A stretch of 64,000 nt of DNA, from contig JASJOG010000046.1 of assembly GCA_030142905.1 (NCBI GenBank), positions 1,857,926 to 1,921,925 on the forward strand. The letters run 5' to 3'. Every line of letters starts with the position of its first letter. Position 1 is the stretch's first letter. This stretch comes from Heliopora coerulea (lineage: Eukaryota > Cnidaria > Anthozoa > Scleralcyonacea > Helioporidae). A program made the translations under genes and the position numbers. The notes under the pieces were generated by a model that saw only the letters and a program-made list of their open reading frames with translations, did no database searches and was not told where the DNA came from. Of this stretch, positions 11,851 through 22,600 are shown piece by piece.

Positions 11851-14025
11851 TTGCAGGGAGAACACCATTCAAGAAAAACTACCACGGAATTTCTAACTGC
11901 AAGAGCTGGCGTTTCGTCACGAACGGTGATTGATCGCCCGAACAAAAAATTTTCGAAAATTTGCTTGACAATTCTGGTTCCGCTGACAATATTTGCTTGC
12001 GTGCTCGTTTGGCCAAATACCGATGGGAAAACAAGATGTCGGTTCATTTGACAACAACACCTTGTCTGGTGGATTGCTTATATAGCACCATTTACGTGGA
12101 AAATTGTTCTCGACATTTTTAGAACTCGTAGAATTTCAAACCGTCACTTCTACTTGTTTCCTTCTCGTTTAGCTTATTGACATTTCATCAGTTTTGTACG
12201 TAAAATCTCAGACTATTTCAAAGGGAAGGTGTTATTAAGACACAGTAAGCCAATGACTTCCACGACTCAAGTGGTCGAATTACGTCTAAACGCAGTAAAA
12301 ATACGGACAAAAACCATTCAAAAACGTTTTTATTTCTTATAAATGATTTTACTGCCCGTTTTTTGATGGGATTTTTCCATCCAAAACAAAGTATATGGAT
12401 AATTTGAATTTCCAAGACTAGAGTAACTTTGTCATTGTCGTTGTTTGCATGACACTACTGAAAGTATTTTCAAGTTCTTGACTAAACTGCATTAACTGTG
12501 TGAGAGACGGAATCATTTAGATAAGTCCTTCGCTGACACACAGATGAAACGAGGTTCCGCAATTTGGAAGTTTATATACAAATTCTCAAGAAAAGGTTCA
12601 CACTCCATTGCAATGTTGGTGACATGTGTTTTCCTTCGATGGTTTAATTGAAGCTTGCAACCGAACACCCTCACCGTTTCTTCTTTGTCTGAGGCCCATC
12701 CTTCCTTCTTATTTTACTCTTACCGATCAAATTGTTTTCCAACGAAAGAGATTCGAAAAGTGCTGAATATCTGAATCAGACACATACTCCGGGTTGCAAA
12801 ATTTCAACTTAACTTTTATTATGTCTTACAATTGTGGTTTATTTTACACTTGTAACACAATAGGTTGATGCATCATAAATAATGTTCCTTTTGAAGCCCA
12901 AGCCAGACATATCTTTGAACAATAAAAGGTTTAATTCAGTCAAATAGTGTATAGACAGCTTTGAACATCATTCCACAAAGCAATTTGTCGAATTATCCGC
13001 GTCAACGAGATTGTTTGCGTGGTGTGAAAATCCCTCTTAACACCAAGTTTTCCCTTAGAATTTCCGTTTTACTACAAAGTTCACATCATGTACTGTCATT
13101 TATGGCCTACTTCTTTGGGGAAACTTACAATCTGTTTGCGTTCTTCTCATCAGGCAATGTTTTCATGAAGAGGACGACACTTCCCTTCGTTAAGCTTGAA
13201 AGTAGTTCACATTGACTCGTAGCTTTGAACTGTATTCATCAAATTCTTTCTTGATTGTTTTCACAGTTCTCTTCACTGAATAGTACCTTAACACGACTTA
13301 CAGATCGGACGTTTATGAACTGCCATCTGCAGAGAATAAAAGAAAGGAACACGTATTATGCAATGCTAAACAAACATGCGACTAAGTGTTCGGTGAACTG
13401 CCATCTTACAATCGAGAGAAGTATTTGGCGTGTGGCGTGACTGTAAAGTGATTGTATTCTTTTCTTTTTTTAGTCTGCTCTACGCTTTAAGAATAAACCT
13501 GTACAGTAGATATTCCTAAATTGAATCGATAGAACAAGGGTTAAAGCGATCTTAAATCACTCGCACGTTTGTAGACTTCACAGTGAACAAAATGTGCGCC
13601 GATTTAACGGTAAAATTCCAGCAAGAAAGGCCGATTCATTAGAGGTGTCCATTAATTCAAGTATTCATTGGGTCTTTCAAACGCAGCAATACAATTTCTT
13701 TAACAAAACTTTTGGTCTTGACTGTGACGCTATTACGTGAGATTAACTCGTTTTTAGAGCCTGGCTCATTTAAAAATAAGGTTTCCATGATTGCTATCTC
13801 ATTACGACACTCACGAGGGTTGGCTCCCCAAGATTGTTTGAACCGACAGTTTGATTTGACTTTTAAAACTATTTCTTCTGGTTTGTTGGCTGATTCTTGT
13901 CAACATCGAATGCAACCATCGCAGCCTTGACATGAAAGACCTGTGATGCATTCCTCTAATACTGTCAAAGTTTTGCACTAGAAAACATGTTCCTAAGTTA
14001 GAAAAATGCCACAGAAATGTCGAAG
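11851..14025. other. Non-coding stretch 3' of the bHLH gene
   Basis: Short open frames only, none with recognisable domains. It may hold the 3' UTR and regulatory sequence of the bHLH gene, which is transcribed toward it, but no specific element can be supported. Confidence 0.5.
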
Positions 14026-14535
14026 TTACCTACCTAAAAGCCAGCCATATTCATCGATAACACTATCGATAAGTTTAGCCAAAATATCACCATCGTCCTC
14101 TTCTGCCGAGCTCGTCATCTCTTCGTTGTTTCGACTTTTTTGTTGGTCATCGTCCTTTGATTTCCCCAAAAAGTTCGTCAACGCGCCGATATAGTCAATT
14201 GCTAAACGCAAGGTAGCGATTTTTGATAATCTTTGATTGGATCCGTTAGAATTTAATTTTGGGACGACTTTTCTGAGTTTATCATATGCGCTGTTGAGTT
14301 TGTGCATTCGCGCCCGCTCTCGCCTCGTGGCCGAGATCCTCACGTAGTTCTTGAGTTTCGCTTCTTTATGACCAGAATCACTCCAATAATCATCATCTTC
14401 TTCGATGTATCTTGCCATACGTGCCATTTTATGGCGCGTTTCACGAGACCTCTTGCGCAGTTTGTAGCGTACTGGAGCTTTGTGCGTCTCCCATTCCACA
14501 TCGTCTGATGAACAGCTAGTGGTACCAGAAGACAT
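14026..14535 (-). CDS. bHLH transcription factor, class A/atonal superfamily-like, single exon
   Basis: A 169-residue protein if started at the ATG 14535-14533; the open frame upstream has no in-frame ATG. It has a Ser/Asp-rich N-terminus, a basic stretch ([14 protein letters not shown], residues 23-36), an acidic patch (EEDDDYWSD) and the bHLH at residues 66-119. Helix 1 contains [11 protein letters not shown] with the DNA-contacting Glu of the basic region (E73). The loop carries an extra NSNGSNQ stretch. Helix 2 is [18 protein letters not shown]. The tail is acidic. Such proteins dimerise with E-proteins and bind E-boxes to set cell fate; the exact subfamily (atonal, neurogenin, olig, net) is not resolved. 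A TATA-like tacataaatg (minus strand) lies about 55 bp upstream of the ATG. The 3' end reads through a donor-like AG/GTAGGT just before the stop, so a further exon cannot be excluded. Confidence 0.88.
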   Translation of the reverse strand: MSSGTTSCSSDDVEWETHKAPVRYKLRKRSRETRHKMARMARYIEEDDDYWSDSGHKEAKLKNYVRISATRRERARMHKLNSAYDKLRKVVPKLNSNGSNQRLSKIATLRLAIDYIGALTNFLGKSKDDDQQKSRNNEEMTSSAEEDDGDILAKLIDSVIDEYGWLLGR

Positions 14536-14587
14536 CGTTTCTCGCCCAGTGGGATCACTCCTTTTGAGGAAAGTCAATCGAAACGCG

Positions 14588-14665
14588 CATTTATGTACCC
14601 GGGAACAACGTAACCTCCCCGAACCTTGGCGCTCTTGGCTCCGCCCACCGAATCACGCCTTGTTA
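14588..14665 (-). promoter_or_regulatory. Candidate promoter of the bHLH gene
   Basis: On the minus strand a GC-box-like GGTGGGCGGAGCC lies near 14650-14638. A TATA-like tacataaatg sits at about 14599-14590, some 55 bp before the ATG. The position is plausible but the elements are only consensus-like. Confidence 0.35.
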
Positions 14666-15369
14666 ACATTGTCACAACCAATTACAAGACGTGTGAAGTT
14701 CTGCCAATTAAACGCCTCGTTTATTTTGCTCCACTGACGAAAACTATACCCAAAGAGTGGCTCTCGAGGGCCGAAATAGGTGTTTACTTTATCAACCAAA
14801 ACCAACAAAGACGTCCGGTGTTTTGGACGTGTCCGCGTAACAACTTCGTGCGTTGCGTCTTAACAAACTTAGCAAGATTACACAAAGAGAACTGGACCCC
14901 ACGAAGAGTTATTATGTGGCAAGCTGCAACTTCTTTTCACCGGTGATGTCTCACGCACAGATTGAGTATCCGTTGTCTTTCCGTCCTTGTGCGCTGGCCA
15001 TTGTCGTCTGCAAATCGGACGATTTCTGTAAAACCTAGTTTTAAAGCCAAATAATGCAGACTTAAAAAGTAAAACAAAGACCGTATTTGTGATGTAGCAT
15101 TAGTGCAACTGTGAAGTTAACCGTAAGAGACGTTACAGCAAATCATCTTGGCTTTGTTTTTGCTTACGCATAAATCTTGTACTTGTGCGTGCGTTGTACA
15201 AACCGATTCACCCACAGCGATTTTTAAGTTCTGAAGTCGCTTATGCATTAGTTCAGTAGCCAGGCGGAGATTTTGCTTGGTTTTTGTGATCAGGCGTTCT
15301 CGATTCACCTGTATATTTTGCCGTGTCCCTGTGTTCATGTTTGTGCTTGTGCTGCCATGGTTCACACGT

Positions 15370-15520
15370 GAGATTTTCGCGAACACTCGCCAATCTCAAG
15401 TCTTCAGAAAATGTTTGCCAAGCCACAGTCCAGGATCGAACCCGTAACCCTCTGATGACCGGTGCATGAGAGTATATAATCATTGAATTGCCGAGACTCA
15501 AAGGGAGAGCGAAGGTTACA
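15370..15520 (-). mobile_element. tRNA-derived SINE (family B), copy 1
   Basis: On the minus strand the sequence reads GAGTCTCGGCAATTCAATGA, then an insert, then GGTTACGGGTTCGATCCTGG, whose GGGTTCGATCC is a good B box. A tail with ttctgaagacttgag follows. A second diverged copy in the same orientation lies 0.5 kb away at 15930-16080. Confidence 0.7.
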
Positions 15521-15542
15521 AACGTGGGGTAGTTTGAATTAC

Positions 15543-15554
15543 AGATATACATAC

Positions 15555-15619
<65 letters not shown>

Positions 15620-15637
15620 CATACATATACATATACT
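15543..15637 (+). repeat. Microsatellite (CATA)n-(TA)n-(CATA)n
   Basis: Compound simple repeat of about 95 bp: tacatacat units, then about 25 TA units, then tacatacat again. The Tyr/Ile-repeat open frame across it is an artefact. Confidence 0.95.
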
Positions 15638-15929
15638 GCTAACACCTCAGTAACAAAGCGTACGATTCCGGCTCCATGCAGTTGCCTGATCAAAGTTACC
15701 TTGGTCACATATGAGAAGGATATTGTCCGGTTTGATTCTACTAATCACTGCAGGTTTTCTCCCGTAGTAACACTGGGCCCATGAGGGGTAGATCTTAAAG
15801 GACCTCAGTGAAGAGCAGGCTTAGTTAGCCCATAGGGTTATTCGGTACAAATGAAAATTCTTTCTAATTTACTTGCCTTAGTAATAACCTCAATATGACT
15901 GTAATTCTGAATGGACGTAACGAATGTCG

Positions 15930-16080
15930 TGGGTTACTATTGTGCCTCTTTAAGCATGACAGACAATATGCAAACGATCGTCCAGCTTGAGTCCTCAGAA
16001 GACGTTTCCGAACCTCAGGCGGGGATGGAAGGGACGCTGTAGCGATCATTGAGCTACCGAGACTCAAATTGGGGTGGACG
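15930..16080 (-). mobile_element. tRNA-derived SINE (family B), copy 2, degraded
   Basis: The minus strand reads GAGTCTCGGTAGCTCAATGA at about 16062-16043, close to copy 1. Downstream it has a corrupted B box and the same cttctgaggactcaag tail. The better preserved A-box-like GGTAGCTCAATGATC supports a tRNA origin. Confidence 0.6.
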
Positions 16081-16497
16081 AACGTTGCAAATAAGTATGA
16101 GTTCGTGATTATTTATAAAATCTCAGCTCGTATATACGTAAGTTCAGTGCAGATACCGAACTTTCGTCAAACAAACCAAATGCAGATGTTGGAAACAAAG
16201 GATTTTGTTCATTCGGAATAGGCTTGACTCGTGCAAAGTACAGCGTTCAAACTTAACCACAAGAAGGATGATCTCGGCATATAAGATTTTCCCACTCTTT
16301 TAGATGGTGTGTGTGTTTTACCCCATGCTGTTTAAGTGTTAACTTGCTCTTAAAATTTTCGAAACTGTCGATCGCATTTGCTGGTGCCCATTGTTTCTCG
16401 ATTTTTATGCTTTACATTCTCCTTATTCTGTTCACACTTTTGCTAGCGTTATCCTTACTTATAACCCTTTCTCACTGTATGAATCACCCGGTGAACT

Positions 16498-16512
16498 TCC
16501 CCCCCCCCCCAA
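16498..16512 (+). repeat. Poly-C run
   Basis: A run of about 12 cytosines, prone to sequencing length error. Confidence 0.85.
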
Positions 16513-16659
16513 GTGACAGCGTCCATGATGGGCTTCGTGTTGCAATGATAGTCAACCGCGTGATTTCTTTGAAAGCGAACAGCTCAAATTGCGGAGATTA
16601 CAACCTCGTTTTTGGCTTGAAGACACATTCTGACACTGGGGTGGTATTTAGTTAAAGCC

Positions 16660-17660
16660 AAAATACTCAGGATTAATTTTCGATTTTCTTGTGAAAATCT
16701 AACACCTTGTGCAGTTGAAAGGTCAAATTTTAGAGTAACCCTTTTGATCTAAAAATACTGATATTTTTTTTGCTTTGTATTGCCTGTCGCTCAAATATCA
16801 ATTTGGCACGTGCACTTGACGACTGAGAGGAACCGATTTTACCAAAACTACCGTCTCTACAAAAATTTGTTCCTTAGGGGTGACATGCTAATTGTTAGGA
16901 CAATACGATGAAAACCACCATGACAGCTATCGTTTATTTTTCTGTCACGATCACTTTGTCTGTTCTGATCGTGTAATAACACAAGCAGAGTATCATTCGC
17001 ACTTACAAAAAGACCTACGTGTTTTGATTTAATACACCCAGGATTTTTTCAATGTGCGACATCAGACAGGTGTTCACAATTGCGTTTTTCGTGTTTCGGC
17101 CCAAAGCACTCGGGAGACTTCGTCTGTTGTTTATGCTTGCACTTGTGTTGACGTATGGACCAGGTTTAATGTACCGAAAAGAGAAACTCGAAAAACGTTT
17201 TGCGAACCACCAAGTATGATTACTTAACACACCCCCTCGAGGACGAGCGTTGTATAAGTATCTAATTACTCTGCTTGGTGGGGGACAAGTTTGAACACCA
17301 CATTTGCTCCACCCTTGAATCTCCGGGTTAAGTTCCTGTTGTCAGGTGGTTTGACGTAGGCTTGACAACCCACTGTTGTTGACGGTAAAGCTTGGTTTTC
17401 ACTTGGCTCCAAGCGGAGACTCAAGGCCAGAACGAACGAGGCTCTTGAATGGAACTGCTGTGGAAAGCAAGCACAGTTGTGGACGTATCCACGTAAGAAT
17501 AAGTCAAAGCATAAGCACTGTGCAGCATAAAAAGTCAGTCAAAAACTTTATCCTTGATTTGTCTTCCATTTTACTTTATGGATATTCGAGTCCCTCAGAA
17601 GTACTCCGTTTTCATTTTTATCGTGCCCTTTACTCATGTTGTCAGGAAGGTTTGTCACAA
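16660..17660. other. Non-coding stretch
   Basis: Only short unrecognised frames on both strands. Nothing specific can be named before the LINE fragment that starts near 17.68 kb. Confidence 0.5.
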
Positions 17661-17679
17661 AACCCCTACGCGTTTAAAC

Positions 17680-18480
17680 ATTTGTCATGGAACAGACATA
17701 TTGTTATACAGTGAACTCTCTTAACGAACACCTCTCTAAGACGGACACCTCCCTAAGACGGATACCACGTTTGGTCCCGGCCATTTATACATTATTTTAC
17801 CATAATCAAACTCTCTCCAAGACGGACACCTCTATAAGACGGACAACGGACACTAGTCAAGTGGAAAAACGTTCAAAATACCTCTCAGAGCGGACAGATA
17901 ACTGTCTGATCAATAGATTCGGGTAACGAAATTTTAATATGTCACAATAACAAAGATGATTTCTGTTCCAAAAATTAACAAATTCTAAATCGAGTGGTTA
18001 ACTACATGCCTTACATTGAAAGGCTTTCATTCGAAATATCAGGATCGTTCTCTCGCGGCAGAAAGACTGACGCTGAGTGAACGAGGCTTAATCGCTTTAA
18101 TCCTGAAGGGCGGTGTCAGATTGCTTCATCTCCTAAGACGGACACCTCTCCAAGACGGACAGTAAGAGTGGTACCGAAGGTGTCCGTCTTAGAGGGAGTT
18201 CACTGTATATCAAAGCAAGTATCAGCTGGAATAAGTGCGTTAAAAGAATTTAAAGTTTACACAAGTCCAAACATGTTAAAAATGGTGTGTTATGCCCTAG
18301 TTCGACCGCACTTCGATTCGTATCGCCTTCAAAAACTTCAGCCACAACAGATGTGCCAGGATCATGAACTGTAAAAGAGAGTCAGGTTAATCGAATCCAG
18401 TACCCAGTCTACATGGGTGGAAATGTTAGAGGAGCAGTGAGCCCAAAATAAAGCTAAGCTCGTGTACAAGATTCTTCATA
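17680..18480 (+). mobile_element. Non-LTR retrotransposon (CR1/L2-like) reverse transcriptase 3' fragment, interrupted by a MITE
   Basis: After the MITE, 18206 onward translates as ISKQVSAGISALKEFK, then ALVRPHFDSYRLQKLQ, then frame-broken AQNKAKLVYKILHNMA. These match the conserved C-terminal part of non-LTR reverse transcriptases. Before the MITE, LSWNRHIV fits the segment just upstream in the same protein type. Stops and frameshifts show it is dead. The left limit is uncertain because only about 25 bp before the MITE is recognisable. Confidence 0.65.
17709..18205. mobile_element. pogo/Tigger-like MITE, 497 bp, TA target duplication
   Basis: Starts CAGTGAACTCTCTTAACG and ends in the inverted AGAGGGAGTTCACTG, flanked by TA on both sides (17707-17708 and 18206-18207). 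Subterminal taagacggacacctc words recur in both orientations. CAGT...ACTG ends with TA duplication are typical of pogo/Tigger members of the Tc1-mariner superfamily. No transposase is left. Confidence 0.85.
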
Positions 18481-19149
18481 ATATGGCATCATTAAAGCCC
18501 TGGGAAATTTCAAAAACTCGAATTCCATTCATCGTTATAATCTGCTAAGATCTCATTCCACAGTTTCCCTGTCATGTTCGAGAACCGAATATCTTAAAAA
18601 GAGTATTAGTTTTAACAAAATTACGTGATTTGCCGATCGGTTGCTGAACGGTCCGAGATTTTCCGACGTTGGACCGGTTCTATACGATTTTTATTCCGGT
18701 CCAGTAAGTTTTGGCGGGAAAGTCTCCGAACTGGTTTTATGAAAGTTAAGAATTAAGGATCAACACTGAAAACTTCTGAGTGATAAAATGGGCTGGAATA
18801 CAAGTGCTGCTCTAGTCCAAAGCTCATTAAATGAAAGTACGGTAAATGAATGTTTAACTGGTGGTAACAAGAAGCAAAACGAACAAGTTACGAAGGTAAG
18901 GTAAACAGCAACATCCGACTACGAAAACCCAGCTCAACATGGAAAAGAAAACAACCTAAAAGACATGCAGTAACCCCCTCATTAATTTCCTTTCGTCGAA
19001 CCGTACGGAAAGTATTTACTTTTCGTTTTGTTTCGCACAGACCTCGCGTCTTCGTCGCTCAGTCTGCACGAAAATTTCAGCCAAATACTTCCCTCGCATG
19101 GACCCCCCGCTCAGGGTTTCCCGTGTTGGGCATGTTTGTGAAAACACAG

Positions 19150-19265
19150 GTATTAAATGTAGGACAAATACCGCAAACGTCGACTTTAAGCCAGATAAAT
19201 ACCTAGGGGCCTTTGGCCCGGGTCGGATGTATTTGGCTTAAAGCCTCAGTTCTCGGTATTTATCC
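19150..19265. repeat. Imperfect palindrome (foldback repeat)
   Basis: Left arm aaataccg...gactttaagccagataaatac pairs imperfectly with gtatttggcttaaagcc...cggtatttatcc around a loop of ctaggggcctttggcccggg. It looks like a small hairpin element, of no family I can name. Confidence 0.55.
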
Positions 19266-19675
19266 TCTTGGTGGTGTGCACGTGACGTCATGGCAGCCAT
19301 CTTGGATGAACTTCCACAAAAATATCTCATTAACTTCTATTGTATGTGGAACCAACATGGCCGCCATTTGATTGTCTTTTGAACCCTAAGGGATTGGTTG
19401 AAACCCACGTATACAGAGGTCGTGTAGGACACACGTTTTGTAAAAATTTTTAAGTAATGTCAAACACAAAATTCCGATGGTGCAGAGCATGAAAGGTATA
19501 ACATCCACTGCAAATGAGCGCCCTCGGAATGCCATCGGATCCTTTTCATTACATTTTGAACATTGCAACTGGTCGAACCCATTGAACTGTATCATAACAC
19601 TGTTATAATACAGTTATAGTACAGTTCATCGCTCGAACCTTCGAAGCTGGGCTCATCTAGGTTCCTTACTGCTAC

Positions 19676-22600
19676 TCAACAAAGTTCGGGTGGCGGCGGG
19701 CATTCAGGTATGGAACCCAACACAAAATGGTCGTCTTTGAAAGCCTTCATATCTTGTTCACTGCATTTCAACAAAGGTGCTACACTCTCTCGACTGTGCG
19801 AAGTCATGCTCGAGATCGAAGCCTCAGAAGAACGTCGAGATGTTGCGGGATTGTCTTGCACAGTGTCAAAGACTGAAACGCTCGGCTGCACTGATGAGGA
19901 GTGCAACGGGCCAGTTGACTTTGCAGTTGAAAACGGGCTGCCGAACAAGGCCGGCTTCGAAGACGAAGACGAAGACGAAGCCGAAGCCGAAGCCGAAGCC
20001 GAAGCCCTCGATGTGAAAGGCCCAGAACTGAATGTGCTGAAATTGAAATAGTAATTAAAAATTACAGTTAATTGGCTTAGGTCAATCGGGGCATAACTAG
20101 AACATTTAAGTGGAGAGAGGTAAAGAGGTTTCTGGTGAAACTCGGGCAGGATTACATGCATGGAATGGCACACAAAAGAAGGAAAAGTTTGTTGTATTCT
20201 AGGGGTTATGTTACGAACGAATTTTCGTAAAGCAATCTCTTGGATGAAAATTGAAATAGTGGGCCACCGGTTCATTACAATAGCGCTGAGAAAAGGAAAT
20301 TCTCCTTTCAGTCTTCTAACACGATCTAGGCCCAGTTCAAACGTCGAACTCTTCACGTGCCGAATGTAAAGCTCTGGCCAAACAAATGCAACATCGCGAT
20401 GCAACATGTTGAATGATATAGAGTCGTTCTCTGACCTGGAATTATTGTATTTTCGAGCTTTCGACTGTCTGGCTACATTCTTCCCGTTGAAGACTGTAGC
20501 CAGACAGTCGAAGGCTCGAAAATAAAATAATTCCAGTTCAGAGAACGACTCTTTATATCATGTATAAAGCTCACCGCGCATCCTCTATCTTTAAATATGT
20601 TGAATGATGTTGAAAGAAGTTTGATTTCGAAGTTGTACTCGTTTGGCCGCACACTTTAACATTAGGGACCTTAAGATTTCACGACGCGCTCATCTACTAC
20701 GCGGGCGGAAGTGATCATGTAAGCACTGAGCATGGGCGCGGGTCGTAAAAATTTGTCAAGCCTCTGCGACGCGGCGTTTTAGCATCTTCTGGCGTCGTCG
20801 CAGACTAGACCTCGGACGCTGTTTACATCTTTCGTTAAAATGTAAGTTTCATCATTTTTTTTCCTCTTATTTTTATGACTTGAATTTGTTATGCAATGTT
20901 GTATCGTTAAATTATTGATGAAAAGAACCTAAATGTAATCTAACTTCATGGTTTTCACTAGTTTTATCACTATAACCTGAGGATCATTAAACATGTCTGC
21001 CGCACACTCACCTCTGTCCGCTTCGAAAACTGTAAATAAATCACCGTATGAATAAATCAACAGATTCGCCGAAGAAGTAGACACAGCGCTTCAGTTTGTT
21101 CACAAACAGTTCCCTGCAGACAAGTGAATCGTTCAGGAAGACCCATAGCATGACCAAGGACTGGAATTTCATTCTTCTTGAAACGAAAGTTCGCAACACA
21201 TTCATCTTCGTCCATATCCTCTCAACAGAATCTGGAATAGTCTTGATATGGGAGTTCTTGGGTTTTCGAACGGCAAGCATCGTACAACAACACAAGCTCA
21301 TCATCATCAATAAGAGAGGAGTCGTAGGCAACAAGTAAAGCATTTCTCGCTTTTTGAAACGAGCACATTTCACTGATACAGTGACACTGTAACGCAGACG
21401 CGGCTCTCCCCAGTCTTTCCTCGCATTTCATCGCGTTGTTGCTGAACGCGTCGTCAAATCTTAAGGTCCGTATTGTTGTACTCGTGCACGCGCAGCAAGT
21501 CATCTCTCAGGCAAGGGCAACGGGTAGATTGGCCTAAAATTCGGGATCGTTATTTGTCCTAGATATCTAATCTCTATAATTCGAGTCCGCACCGTACAAC
21601 ATATTGTAAAAAATTTGGCCACGCAGTTCAACACCATCCAACAAAGTTCAATTCATCAATGTTGAATGGTGTTGCATTCGTTTGGCCAGGGCTTAATGTT
21701 AATGACCAAAATCCTTTATTCAAGCTAATTTGCATTTGATTCAACACAAGAAAAGTCCAACGTTTGATCGAGTTCTTAAGTACTTAAATACGAGACGGAA
21801 TACTTCCCCAGCTTTTAAAAGTCTCAGATTGAACGTTGTAGTACCAACCTTTGTGAACTCGATCCAAACAAATCCGTTGGTGCTGCGGTAGTGGTTGGCA
21901 CCGTACTGCTGCCAAATAAGGAAGTATGACTCCCAGCGAACGGGGAAACGGAAGAAGAAAGCTTACCAAACAGCCCAGATGACGTACCGTTTGATTCAGA
22001 CGATCTGAACACCTCTTGTTGCTAAAACAATTGATAAATATATTGTTTACACCGTACGGTATGTATTTAACCTTCATCTACACTACTTTAGTGCAGCTTC
22101 TACTATTTCATTCTCTTTAAGGTTTCTTTAAAAAATATCGAGTGAGGGGCAAAACAAAACCTGAACGGGCATGATAGCATAAACTTAGAAAACATTCCAT
22201 TAGTCGGTTAGTACCTTGACTTCAGGGAAATTAGCGGTTCAATTTCCCCGCAGCCATGAAAAAATTTGAGGGCGTTTTGATTGCGTTTGCGCGTGGAACA
22301 TTCACAAATCTTTCTGAGATTAATCGCTGATTTCCCTCAAGTCATGGTGTCACTTCGCAATGCTATAATCCGCTACAACCACCAAGGAAAACTTTGATAA
22401 GCCTGATCCCCTTACCCAGCCTGCACCTCGAAGAGAAACGGTCCTTTGTCTTCTAATTTTTCCTCGTCATTCATGAGGGAAATTTAGTATAAGACAAATG
22501 ATATTCATGGCTCATAAATATCCCTCGCGTCATTCATGAGGGAAATTTGGTAGGTAAAGGCGAAATGTCTCTCTTGGATAAACAACGAGGGAAAGTCGTG

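Noticed and set aside
15253..15708. A 151-codon minus-strand protein with a Tyr/Ile run
   Set aside because: The run is the translation of the CATA/TA microsatellite, and the rest overlaps a SINE.
19710..20051. A 113-codon acidic + strand protein
   Set aside because: Antisense shadow of NUP42 exon 8; the Glu/Asp/Ala run is the complement of the Ser/Ala codons.
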